From positions 30,389,449 to 30,453,448 of the forward strand of contig NC_064773.1 of assembly GCF_011397635.1 (NCBI RefSeq): a DNA stretch of 64,000 nt, read 5' to 3'. Made by a program: the position numbers and the translations under genes. The DNA comes from Epinephelus fuscoguttatus. Taxonomy: Eukaryota > Chordata > Actinopteri > Perciformes > Serranidae. Below the pieces are notes generated by a model that worked only from the letters and a program-made list of their open reading frames with translations, had not been told where the DNA came from and ran no database searches. Below, one piece after another: positions 1-13,100 of this stretch (within the stretch, counting starts at the first letter, position 1; the number at the start of each line of letters is the position of its first letter).

Positions 1-223
1 CATGGATCAGATGTTGACCTGTCGAGGCATGGACAAGGACCTCTGGGGTACCAGAACGTCCCATAAAATGCTTGATCAGATTGGAGTCTGGAGAAATTGA
101 AGGCTAGGTAGACATCTTGAGCTCTGTCACAGTCCGCGGGCCATTCCTAAACAGTTGAATGTGAATGTTATGAATGTTATTGACTTCACCTGTCAGTGGT
201 TTTAATATTGTGGCTGATAGGTG
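1..223. mobile_element. Tc1/mariner-like transposon relic (terminal part)
   Basis: The last about 50 bases (to about 223) resemble the terminal inverted repeat of a common fish mariner-type element, with a cacctgtcagtggtttta core followed by a gtggctgat-type end. The bases before it (1-160) look like decayed antisense transposase DNA from the same family, with internal deletions. The element continues beyond the left edge of the window. No open frame survives. Family call is from memory of the repeat. Confidence 0.55.
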
Positions 224-1048
224 AAATCTTTAGCCAGACACCTAAAAATACAATAATCAAATGCTGTGTGAGAAAGTTGACTTTGATATGCCTCTGCAGT
301 GATGTCACCACAGGCCAAGCCCATGTAATCTTTGTGCTTGAAAAATATCCCAGTGCTTAAGAAATGGTGGTGTGTAATACTTCATTGATCTTCTTAGATG
401 GAATGCTGCACCACGGAACTTCATAATTTCCAATATGACACTGTAATAAAGTTTTGTAACTGTTGCAACATCATTGATTTTCCCTCACTGCATCTGCACT
501 AGGACCTCTAAGCATTTCTTACTCTTACTGCTTCCATTTTTTTGGACAATTTTAAGTACTCAAACTGCTATATCCCTTTCAATTTGACTTTTCTCTGATT
601 GAACCTTTCTATGTGATCATCATGTGAGAGGTAAAGCTCAGAAAACACATTTGCAGTTGTGATTATTGCATTGAATTTGCAGTCTTAGATCATTTTTAAG
701 GCAAACTTCTAGTACGAAGAAAGTGAGTATTTTGATTTAAAACTACTTACAAAAACTAAACGAAACCAAAATATTCCCAGCTTGTGGGGACACCTCTCAT
801 CTAATCTCAGCTTGAAGGTAACTGAACCAAAGAAATGAATGACACAATAAATCATAAATCTTCGTTAATGATTGGACAGAGTTGAGACAAAACTGGCATA
901 GTGATGGAACCGATCTCAGATCACAGATTAGATAAACACAGACTCGCAACACTGTACAAGGAACCAACGGGCAAAGGTTCTTTAAAGAAGCTTTCTCCAG
1001 AACTTTTCACATTATACTTGGGATGCTTAAGACACCTGTGGTGTGAGG
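224..1048. other. Upstream flank of slc26a3, no gene seen
   Basis: AT-rich sequence with no convincing coding exon. An AATAAA at 445-450 followed by a GT-rich stretch could be the poly(A) site of a gene lying to the left, but no coding sequence in the window supports that. The slc26a3 promoter and any non-coding first exon should lie here or further left; no clear TATA box or CpG island marks them. Confidence 0.4.
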
Positions 1049-1176
1049 ATGGCAACTTTAAGGAAACAATACGCAGTGGCCAGACCTGTGTACTCCGAGG
1101 ACAGCTTTGCTGACGATCATGAGAAAATCTACAGGGTGCGTAAAACCACCTGGGACCATGTGAAACAGTATCTGAT
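1049..1176 (+). CDS. slc26a3: slc26a3 coding exon 1
   Basis: Residues 1-43. The ATG at 1049 sits in an AGGATGG context and opens [16 protein letters not shown], matching the SLC26A3 N-terminus. Donor GTAAGT at 1177. An AG just before the ATG could be an acceptor, so a non-coding exon may precede it. Confidence 0.85.
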
Positions 1177-4100
1177 GTAAGTGAACCCCAGTTCTTTAGA
1201 TATCTGGATCATAGTCTTTGATTTGAGTCAATAACTTGTGCTCTTGATTTGAAATCTTTTGCAAAATAAGTGTATATGATAGACGGTTTGATGACATTGT
1301 GTCAAAGGAAAATCCAAAATTCAGTCTAGGAGCTTTTTATTTCTGTTAAATCCAGCTGTGATTCAAAACGCGCCAAGAATGCAGCGCTCTCTCTTATGCC
1401 CATCATTGGCTGGATGAGGATCTACAGAGTTAAAGAGTGGCTGCCAGGTGATGTGGTATCTGGGATCAGCACTGGACTGGTGGCCATTATGCAGGGTAAG
1501 GAGCAGGATGAAGAGAACTTGAGTCTGTGACTGCAGAGTCCTATCATTGTTTGTGCATTCAGAGACACCGTCTAGACCTCCATACTTACTTTTGCTGAAC
1601 TGTATGAATATCATTTGCTTTGTTACAGAATATTGCCTTAGAATGTAGATTGTAGACACTGCATAATGAATGTACTACCCAGTCCACTAAATTTTTTTTT
1701 CAAATTGTACGTTATTGCAAACCACAGACTTGTTACTTTTTGATATTACTGTGTGGTACATTGAAACCTTATATTTCTCGACAATGCTGTGATGAAAGTG
1801 TGGTTGGGTTTAGGCGCAAAAATCACTTGGTTAAGGTTGGGAAAAGATCTAATTTTGGCTTAAAATATGCAATTATGCAAAATACCCGGGTTTGGTGGCA
1901 CAAAACCTACTGGAAATGCAGGGACAGGTCCATGAAAAACATCAAGGTTCTGAGACTCGAACGCTGCTGGGAAACACAGTGATGTGTCAGTGACAAACAC
2001 CCAGGTTCGATGTCACAAATGCCACCAGGAAACACCACAATGTGACAGTAAAAAACACACAGGTTAAGTGAATCAAGCACAGTTGCGAAATACCACAGTG
2101 GGTTGGTGAAAAACACCCAGGCTCAGTTAAAAATCACCCAGGTTCAGTGCCACAATGCTGCTGGGAAACACCACGGTGTGCCTCTAAACACCCAAGTTTG
2201 GTGCCACAAGCACATGGAAACACCACAAAGGGTCACCAAAAAACAGAAAACAGAACAGTGTTCTGCAGCTTGGTATATATTACATGACTTTAAAAATGTT
2301 GATATAAAGTAGCTATGTATGAAATGTGCAAATGTAACATATTCACGCAGAAACGCATGAATATGTTCGCAGAAACAAACGCAGAAACGTATAATGCCAA
2401 AATTTTCTTCTGGCGACCGGGCTGGAATGTAACTTTCAATTATGAATTTGGCACTGAATGTGTGGTCCAATTTTTACACTTGTTTACGTAGCTAATATTT
2501 GATCAGATTTTTTGTTTGCTTGAATTTTGCTCATTACAGGCAGTGTTCTATGTAAGTGTACTTCTCGTATGGCTGCTTGTCACAATCACCAAGATCAGTG
2601 ATGCATTTGAGAAATGTGGCGTTACTGATCCCCACACAGTCAAATGAAAGATTCCCAGCAGTGAAAGTACAAGAATAGTTGCATAGAATTGATAAATATG
2701 CTAAAGACAATATAAAGTATCCATAAGTATTAAAAACTATATTGAGACACAGATCAGTAAGTAATAAAGGGTTAAATAGAAAATCATGGTTATATTCCTT
2801 AAAGTAAAACAGTATTGTTTGTTTTTATGTTGTTTTCTATTGGAATCCAAACTCAGTTGTCATTGGGCATTGTTCAAAAGATTTATGTTGTGTTCACATA
2901 GGGTGCGAATAAAGCAATTTGCCCAAGTGAATTACACGTAAAGTCCCTGTAAAGACGTGATAAGACGTAAATTCCACTAGGCACCGCAATGGATGCCAGG
3001 GACACGACACAAATGATGCGAAATACGCAAATTTAGTAGTGCGAACGAAGTAATTGCTTTTTCGAGTTGAAAGAGTTGAAAAATGTGAACTTCAGGGAAT
3101 AATTCATTGAGATCCTCCAGATATGTAAGATGCTGAGAACATACCGGTGGAAGTTTATTCATCGATTCAGCGATTTCACGTGCATATGACGTTATTTGCA
3201 CATATGAAGCAAGTCAACACAAACTATTCTAGCATTCAAACTTGCGCAAGTAATACGATGCCAAAATTTGCATGGCGTTTGGAGTGAACAAAACCATTAG
3301 ATCACTACTTGGCTTTTTACGAGCTGTAATGTATTTTTGAGCAGCGGAGTACATCCAGTACACTAATGTCTCACACTCATTCAGTAGCTTTACCTATGGG
3401 CATTTCTCACTTAAAATCCATTATGCAGTTGGAACACACTTCATACTCAATTTCATGTCATATTTAGTTTCCTTATTATGTTAATATGCAATTTCCAAAA
3501 CAGCCATTTCACAGGACCTTGTTATCATGCTGGTGTAGCATTTAGCTAAGTACAGCCTCACAGAGCTGCTAGCATGGCCGTAGACTCTTACTGCCCTTTC
3601 AGACCCAACACAGTTCGAGCTGCATCCCGTTGGGTTGGGCACACACAGCAGCAACCTGTTTGAACTTTGGGCGCAGCTGCACCTCGACAGGTCAAAAAGC
3701 CATCCTGGAGCCACTGATAATGGGTTTCATAGAGCAGTGGTGCCATTATTGTGTTTGGTTTGACAGGCCCATGTTTTCACAGTTTGGATTCTGTTAATAC
3801 ACTTCCATGTAGTACACCATGTACACAAGGTATGTGCATTGTGCATGAATTTTAACAGGGTAGTTTTTGACACTGAGAAGTGTCCAGCATTCCACACTTA
3901 AGTTTTGACTGTTATTAGTACATCATCCTCTCAATGCACTGCATTTTGCCGTACTTGTCAGTGTGAATGCACCAATAAATCTGGTAATGGTAAATATCTT
4001 TACCTAAAGTTATCTACCAGAGCTTTCAACCTCATTTTAATACTGACCAGCAAGTACCCAGAGATATTACTTCTTTCTCTTAAATAGCAGCCATTTTCTA

Positions 4101-7100
4101 AAACTTCTTTCCCTTCTATTTACTGATTTATGTGGCAGAAAAATAAGTGGTAATTTTTGTTTATTTAATTTGTTTTTTTTGTTTGTGTGTGTTTTTTTTC
4201 CAGAGATATTTGACAAAAAATATCCATTATTATTGAAGTCTTCATTTTGTGTTTTTGCTGTGATCTCACTCAGGTCTGGCCTTCTCCCTGCTGGCTGAGC
4301 TGCCTCCAAGCTATGGCCTCTACACAGCTTTCTTCCCCATGCTTATATATTTCTTCCTCGGTACTTCAAGACATATATCTGTCGGTATGTCAGTCACTAT
4401 ACATTATTTTCACATTAAAGGTCTAGTGTGTAGGCTTTAGTGGCATATAGTGGTGAGGATGCAGATTGTAACCAACTGAAACTATTCTCATGTGCCAAGC
4501 ATGTAGGAGAACTACAGTAACTGATTAGAAAACGCAAAGGGCCCAGTTTAGAGCCAGTATTTGTGTATTCTGGGCTACTGTAGAAACATGGCAGTGCAAC
4601 ATGGCAGACTCTGTGGACAAGGAACGTGGATTACTGGATACAGCATTGAAGGTAGAGTCCAGTTCTTTCTAATGAAGGTTGCTCAGTGGCATCTAAAGCA
4701 AAAAAGCTTTATTTCCACAGCATGAAATTACCCCAATCTCCACATCACAGGGCCCATAGAACAAGCACACTAGAAACCTATGGCGGCAGAGCAGCTAACT
4801 TCTGCTAGCCGAGTTCCAGTTTAGCCCTTACATTACATTCACAATGTAAGCCTATGGGATAAAGTCTTTTTGTGCCCAATATAGAGCTCCAGGAATGAGT
4901 CATAAAACCCGGAGATAAGTTAGCATTTTAGTACTCCCAGCTTTTTGAATGGGTTTTCAGTTAGATGCCTGAAATAAGGTCTGTGGTCAACACAATCATA
5001 AGAGATTTTTTGTCAGTAAATACCCCACTTGTGAATTTTGAAGCTTTTGTGTGTCTTAAAAAGGTGGTTGCTAACAAGTAGCTAAATGAGACAACAGACC
5101 ATCATCACGCTAAATGTGGCTTTACAGCCATGTTGCATAGGTGACATTGAAGTCATGCGAATGTAGTGTAGTTAATTTATAGCCTAACGTTAACTTTTTA
5201 CTTCTGGTGGTTTCATTTAGGCTTCAAAAATCATAAGAGTGGTGTTAACAAAATGTGTAAGTACCATAATCATCTGCTTGCCACAGAGCTTATTAAATTG
5301 AGTGGGAAAATCCCATTGGTTTTTTGGTGAGGGAACTCGTGTGATGCTAACTTCCTTGTTTGCCTACATAAAAACGTCATCCCTGGAGCACTCTATGGCA
5401 TCATGTAATGATCCTGTAAACTGTAATTTTTGACCACTATGTCAAATTGCCTTAAAAACCTGGCATTGTTCTTGTAGACTTGAAAAGGACGAAATGAAAA
5501 CACAACGTTTCTTAGTTTCAGGTGATTATAACCTGATGTTAAACATACTTATTCATATTATATTCCATTTCTGCCACTAGATACCCTATATCCTACACAC
5601 TGGACCTTAATTTTCTCTACAGCAAGTGAAACAACATAATAACTTGATTTACCAAGACCAAAATCATAGAAAAAAAAAAATATTATTTTGCTTTATGGTA
5701 GATCTGCCAAAGGGGTTTGATATGAATTGATATGAATTCAACTTTAAATACCATCTGATGATTTTTCTTTTAAGTAATAGCTCTTTGGGACACACCACTT
5801 ATTATCACAGTTATTATAATGTATTACTTATCAACATTTCTCTTGTTTTTCCTATATAATATACTTTCTGTCATCAGTCACAAATATATCACTTAAAAGC
5901 CTGTTTGGAAAAGGTATCATTTTAACAAAAGAGGGGGAAAGATTGTGTGTTCTATGGGTTAACAGTGTCTTCCACCTCTCCACACCCACCTTCACGCAGG
6001 TGCCTTCCCAGTCCTGAGCCTGATGCTAGGAGCTGTGGTGCTCCGCCTGGTGCCAGATGAAGGATCACCAGCCAACATCACTGCCTTTGAGGGCCTGAAC
6101 AAGACTGAACAGAGGGTCCTGGTGGCCTACTCTGTGACCTTTCTCGTGGGGATTTTTCAAGTAGATTTGACTTCCCATACCATACCATACCATACCATAC
6201 CATACCATACCATACCATACCATGTTGGCATGTTCTAGAAAGAATCTTCTTTTCCCTTATTTGTTCTTTCCCACGCAGCTTGCCATGGGTGTTCTGCAGG
6301 TGGGCTTTATTGTTGTGTACCTGTCTGACACTCTGGTGTCTGGCTTCACCACAGCAGCTGCTATCCATATCGTGGTGTCACAGCTCAAGTTTGTGTTAGG
6401 GCTGACCGTTCCAGGCATCAATGGTCCACTCGCTATCATATATGTATGTATCTGACAGTTATGTTATTGTTGTCTATGTCATTTTGTACTGGGAATTAGC
6501 AGAGATTGACCACTTCAAATGTTTTTATCATTCAGGCAGTAGGGAAAACAAAGTAGATCTAGGAAAGAGAACATAAACTATAGCTTTAGTCCCACAGACA
6601 GTTCTGAGAGGCAAAGGTGTGTCTGAATCAAGAGAGAAACCTTCATTGGTTGTAGCTAGGCCTGGAATTTCGTAATGTCAGGGGCAAGGCCATTTTATAA
6701 CATAGATAACCGACACTTTCAACTTCAGATAATGTGTTGGCTAATGTGATTAAGTTAATAGGCTTCATAATTTTATTTTATTCTTACTCTTAGCCTTACT
6801 CTGAACAGAGACATATACTGTACAAGATAATGCACGTAGTTATTGTGACATCACCCACTGGTTTGTGGACGGCTGTTTGGAAGTCGCAAGTTCTGGGTAA
6901 ATGAAAATGTACCCCCAGTACAGTTGTCATGAAAGTTGAAATAAGCTTTATAGACAAAAACTGTTTTTGTATCAGGGTGTAAACATGTTTTTTTCTGCTG
7001 AAAAGCTGGGCATGGGGGTCTTTAAGAATTTACTCACTTTTGGAACCAGCCCCAAGCGGCCATTAGAGGCACTGCAGTTTTTGGCATTTGGCATTGGCTT

Positions 7101-10100
7101 CATTTTTCTGCCCTGGAGTCTGCCTCTTGGACAGAGCTCCAGTAACATGCAGAGGAACTCAAGACAATATGATTTTATAGTGAAGCAGTACTGGATATGC
7201 ATATGTTTAATCTTAACAAATGCATAATCGTTTTGTAATTACTGCCTTAATCTGCTATAATCTGATGTATCAAAGTACACTAGCACACTGTAGACTGAAG
7301 AAAATGGATTAAAACCAGTGTCTAAACTACACTGGAGCAGTTATAAATTACATGGCCTTTTTATGATTTCTGCATTGTCATGTGGTTTGCATTGGGATTT
7401 TTACATTATCAAAATGTGTGCTTCTTTTGCACAGACCCTAGAGAAGATCTTTGTCCAGATCACCTCCACCAACATCTGTGACCTGGTGATGTCCATCGTG
7501 ATCATGGTGGTGGTGTTCATTGTGAAGGAGCTGAATGACAGATACAAAACCAAGCTGCCTGTTCCCATCCCCATAGAGGCTATCATGGTGAGGGAAAACT
7601 TAAAGGAAGATACTTCTCCTGAAGAATTTATCTTATTAACTACAAACCATGCACCGTATACTTTACATTATTACCATTTAAGTTTGTCTAATTAACTACA
7701 AATTATACTTTTCATTATAATGATTCCTCAAAGTATAACACAGTTCACTTGTTAGTTAGCACCATCACTGTGTTGTAATACAGCTCTAAAAACTCTCACT
7801 GGTGGGGTATTCAGGGAAGCTCTGATACCTGGGTTTTGAGAGTCATTTGTCTTAGAATAATTCTACAGTTTCATTCCCACTCTCACAGACTGTCATAGCT
7901 TGTGGGGTGTCCTATGGCTTCACCTTCGAGACGAGATATAATGTCACTGTTATTGGCACAATGGTTAAAGGGTAAGTTTCAAATTTTACCGTCAACAGTA
8001 GATCATAGGTGAAAATATAGGCTACTTTGAGTACTAAAACTGAGTGAAACTGTTCTTTAATCTTTGTTTTTTGTGAAATATTTGTCCTTAAATGAAACCT
8101 TATAATCATATTGAGAGGATGTGTCTGGAACAAGACAAGGGGCCCCTATTCAACAACAACACTTTTTTTTTTTTGCAAGGGACTGTACTTTACCTACTCT
8201 TTGTTTTTCTTTTTCTTTTTTTTTTTAAATATTAATCTTTCCAAAGCTGAAAATATTTTTCCTTTAACCTCCCATTGCAACTGGGGGAAAATGTATGACC
8301 CCTTCTCCACCATAATCAGAAATAAACACAACATTTAGGACTTTTGAGGTGTAAATTCAATCACCAGAAGTAAAAAGCTAACATACATAGGCTATAAACT
8401 ACACGACGGCCGCATGACTTCAACGTCACCACTGCAATAAGGCTGTAAAGCCATGTTTTCCATGATGACGTTCTGTAGTCTCATTCAGCCACTTGTTAGT
8501 AACCATCTTTTTAAAAACCCCTGAAGGCTTCAAAATTCACAAGTGGGATATTTAGAACAAAACATGAAAATCTCTTAGGCACACAGCTGGTGTTAGCAGC
8601 ATGTGCATATAATGGCTGCTTTACCAAATAAACTGTACACAAGAGTAGCAATAAAAGAAACTTGGAAAGGCGGGTGTTATTAGATTTTAAAAATATACCC
8701 TTTCATGTTGAAAGTTAAAAGTAAAAAGTTGAAAATGAAATCTTGAAGTTGAATAAAGCCTTTGTAATTCATACAGAAGCACAGAACTGAATGTTTTACA
8801 GGGTCTCCTTAGTCTAAATTTACATGTAGAACGGTTGAGTGGTATCTGTTTTTTCACACCTTAATACCTTCCTGGTTTTCCACCGGTATATGATGATATT
8901 TATGTTTACCACTACCCCCATGCTGCCACTTTGCTACATTCTACAAGCTCTCGGCCTTTTCATTCCAATAGATACACAAAATAAACTCACAAAATGTCAC
9001 GAGAGGTAATATTCTTAAAGCTATTCCCTTATTAAATAGAGAAATGCAACCATGCAGCTTCTGAATTCATGTTTGTCTCTTTCACCAAACTAAGCTTAAT
9101 TGTCTCACTATCTCGTCATAAAACACACTTCATTCAAACTCGACAGAAACAAGATAAAATTCACCTATTACTATTGAAAATAATTCCGTCGGGATTACAA
9201 AGTACCCTGGTATATCGAGCCTGAAAGTGATTTTGATGATGGAAGCCTTCATTGTGCATTGACTGTCGTAAATCTGAAAATCCGATAATTTCTGTTGAGA
9301 GAGTATTTAGAATAAATACAAAATACAACCTTTTAAAACTGTATGTCCCTCTCCTAAGCCAAATTAAACAAACAAACAAACAAACAAACAAAAACACACA
9401 AGTCCCTCCCCAGTGCTTAAAGTATTTTTTTTGACATGCCTCCGGGGAGGCATGTCGGGGGAGCTGTCAGATAAATATAGTAGAGTAAAAAGTAGGCTAC
9501 AAAATTTTCCTCTTTAAGCGAATAGAAGTTTAAGGTAGCATCAAATGGAAACACTTAAGTAAGGTACCTCAAAACTGTATTGAAATACAGTACTTGAAAT
9601 GTGCTTCAAGCTGTATTTCCTCCACTGTTCTGATCCTTTTAATGCACAGTTAAACACAATTATGTTTCAGGTATGAGTCACCCACTGCGCCTGATATTGA
9701 AGTCTTCCAGATGAGTGCTGCAGAGGCCTTTCCTATAGCCATAGTGGGGTTTGCTGTTGCCTTCTCTGTGGCCAAAGTCTACGCTATCAAACATAATTAC
9801 ACCATTGACGGGAGCCAGGTGAATGACATTAACCCTGTCTATCCTTGTTTAGCTCTGACACAGGAAAAAGAGTTAACTGTTTTACTGACTGATGATAAGA
9901 GTGCAAGAAGACTCCTCATAATGTTGGCCATGAAGATATAAAGTTGTGCTGAATATTGCTTTTATCTCAAGGTTTAATGTGAGCTTTCATGAAATAAAAA
10001 AAAAATGGGTCACACGGAAGTCAAAGCAAAGTTCAATTTTTCGTTGGTCCATCACAGGAACTCATTGCATTTGGGATCAGCAACATATTTGGTGCAAGTT

Positions 10101-13100
10101 TCAGGTCGTTTGCAGCCAGCACAGCACTCTCCAGAACGGCTGTGCAGGAGAGCTCAGGAGGCAAAACACAGGTGATGAAAAAATCTGGGTCACAAATCTT
10201 ACAAGGTCACTACACGCAGATACTTTTGTCTTCAAAAAGATTCACTGTGATGCCGGTTTACAATCATTGCTTCATTGGCATTCTAAAATGAAACATTAAC
10301 TGTTTTACAAATGCAGATTGCAGGGCTGATCTCAGCCTTGATGACAATGATTGTTACTGTGGCACTTGGCTTCCTGCTGGAGCCGCTTCCCACGGTGAGA
10401 CCCACCTCTGTAATCTAACGACTAATGCCATTGTGTTTATATATCCTCTAGTTCATTTTGTTTTACGCTAGAGAGTTTGACTTTTGATTTTTTTTCTGTC
10501 ACATTCATGCAAATATGAAGTAAGCTCAGTTTTGACTGTATATCTACAGGTCTAAATGTTTTTTTTCCTTTCACCTTCCCTTGATATTTGACTTCACTGC
10601 AGTCTGTCCTGGGTGCTTTGGTCATTGTCAACCTGAAGGGCATGCTGATGCAGTTCAGAGAGATCCCGTACTTATGGAGGAGGGACAAAACAGAACTTGT
10701 GCGTGTTCACAATGTCTCATGGTTCACTGCTATAACTAAGATGTGCAGTATTTATGCAGTTTATTTCCTCACACAATCTTTCAGTGTTTGACCTCTAGTG
10801 TTTGTCTGCAGGTGGTGTGGGTGGGAACATGTCTGGGTGCCATCCTCCTGGGACTGGATTATGGTCTGGCAGTGGGCTTGGGGGTGGAGCTGATCGCTGT
10901 GGTCTTCAGGACTCAATTGTAATGACACAAGTTATGACTCTGATGTTAGTTCCTTAGTATGAAAACTGACTGAATAATAATAAAATTATGGATTTACTGC
11001 AGTGGATAAAAAAAAACCACACTAACACCCCAACAACAATTCACAGTAATTATGCAGCATCAATCAATGTTTTTGTCCTTTTAAAGGGGCGTCCCCGTGA
11101 TTTAGTGCTGCACTTCCATTGAGTTGGAGACTTACAAGAAACAGATATTTTAAAAAAGTGGTCAAAATCTAAATAGCAGACGTTAATATATCCTGACTTT
11201 TAGTCCCTAATATGGGTAAAGCTCAAATAATGAACAAGACATGTAGGAGTACTACAGTGGACAATGTGAAAACACAAATGGAGCCTATCTAGAGTGAACG
11301 TTTAGTTTGCCTGTTAAAGGAGCTATATGTAAGAAATATAAAGCAAATAGTCATAAAATCCTCCTAATATGTCACAGAGGCTAAGGAATAATGTTCATAT
11401 AACATACTGATCTCACCGACAACAATAGTACAGCCAGAATATTCGCATTTAAAAAAAAAATTTACGGTCCGCAAATCATTCATTCATTCATTCATTCATC
11501 TTCTAACCGCTGCATCCTCTTGAGGGTCGCGGGGGGGCTGGAGCCTATCCCAGCTGACATCGGATGAGAGGCGGGGTACACCCTGGACAGGTCGCCAGAT
11601 AAGCATAAGCAAACTACTGGACCAATCAGCCTAATATTTGACTTGCATGTGAATGACTGTGCTCAAGGACCTCTCCTGGTTGCAGTTATTCAAAATTGTT
11701 GAAAAACCTGTTTTATTGACTGTTATATACCACCAATAACTGCTGACTCCTCATTACTCTTAACTGGCTGATACGGGCTGCAAGTTTTTTTCAAAACAAG
11801 AAGCCTTACCATCTGTTGCAGGCCACATTTTGGCCTTCATCATGGCTCAAAAACTGATATCAATCAAAAAGTTTGGTCTTATTTTGAATTGCAGCATCTG
11901 CAGATTAATTCCATACCCATTATGTTATGATCCACTTAAGTTAGGCACGAAAAGAGATGGTATGGTATGATGGTATGGAAAATAGGTGAGGCATGTATTT
12001 TTATTAGCTTCTGAAACATGCTGTGGCACATCTGCTCAAATTATGAGAATTGTCAAGAGAGGCTGCAATTAGCTTGGGCAGCCACCTGGCAGAGATCTGC
12101 ACTTTACTGAGTGCACTTTTCTAGTTTATAGGAATATTAATTGTATAAAATAAAGGTAATGTATTTATTTTTATCCAAAAAACATGAGTAGTATGATCAA
12201 GACTCTCTTCATGTCTTTGCAGCCCCCGCTGTTCCGTCTTGGCTAACATCCCAGGGACTGACCTCTACAGAGATCGCAAAGATTATCACCATGTAAGTTT
12301 GTTAAATGAAATCAAACACAATACTTTTGAACGTTTTCCGTTCATATTTTGAAAAAACTCTGAATCGCATTTCCCTTCCCCTCTTAGATATTCGAACCAA
12401 ATGGAGTAAAAATCTTCAGGATACCCTCGCCTATCTTCTTCGCCAATATTGAGTTCTTCAGGGAGAAGCTTGTAGAGGCTGTATGCACGGCACATCTACT
12501 CTCACTCTCTCTGCTTCAGTTTGCTGTTCTCAGAAAATAAATGTATATGAACATAATCCAAACATGTGGTTGTTTCAGGTTGGGTTTAACCCTCTGAGGG
12601 TTTTGAGGAAGCGGAACAAAGCTCTGAGGAAAATCAAGAAACTGTTACAAGAAAAGGATGATGACATTACAGGGGTGAGAGCTGAAATATATTAGAAACT
12701 ACTGAGTGCTTCAAAGTGTTCTTCCAAAAGTTTTAATGGTAAAGTTTGGATATTTTGAAGTGGGGTTGTATTAGGTACTTATCCATAGTCAGTGTATTAC
12801 ATACAGTAGATGTTAGCTGGCAGCCCCCGAGGCCTGAGTGCCTTGCTCAAGGTCACCTTGGCAGTGCCCAAGAGGTGCAGCTACCTATCCGTATTCCATA
12901 TTTTGTCTGGATGGGGACTTGAAGCATGTGATCCAAGTCCCTATGGACTGAGCTACTGCAGCCCATGTACTGCTGTGGATGGGGGTCAGCAACAAAACAT
13001 ATTTTGGCTACCTAAAAAAAAACCAAATCCGTTTAAGTGTGCGCTGTATTGAGAGTTTTGTCACCACTTTACCCTTTTGTAAGACAGCCTGTTGTGATGG

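Noticed and set aside
2144-2470. 108-codon minus-strand frame
   Set aside because: Overlaps the degenerate minisatellite; no domain pattern.
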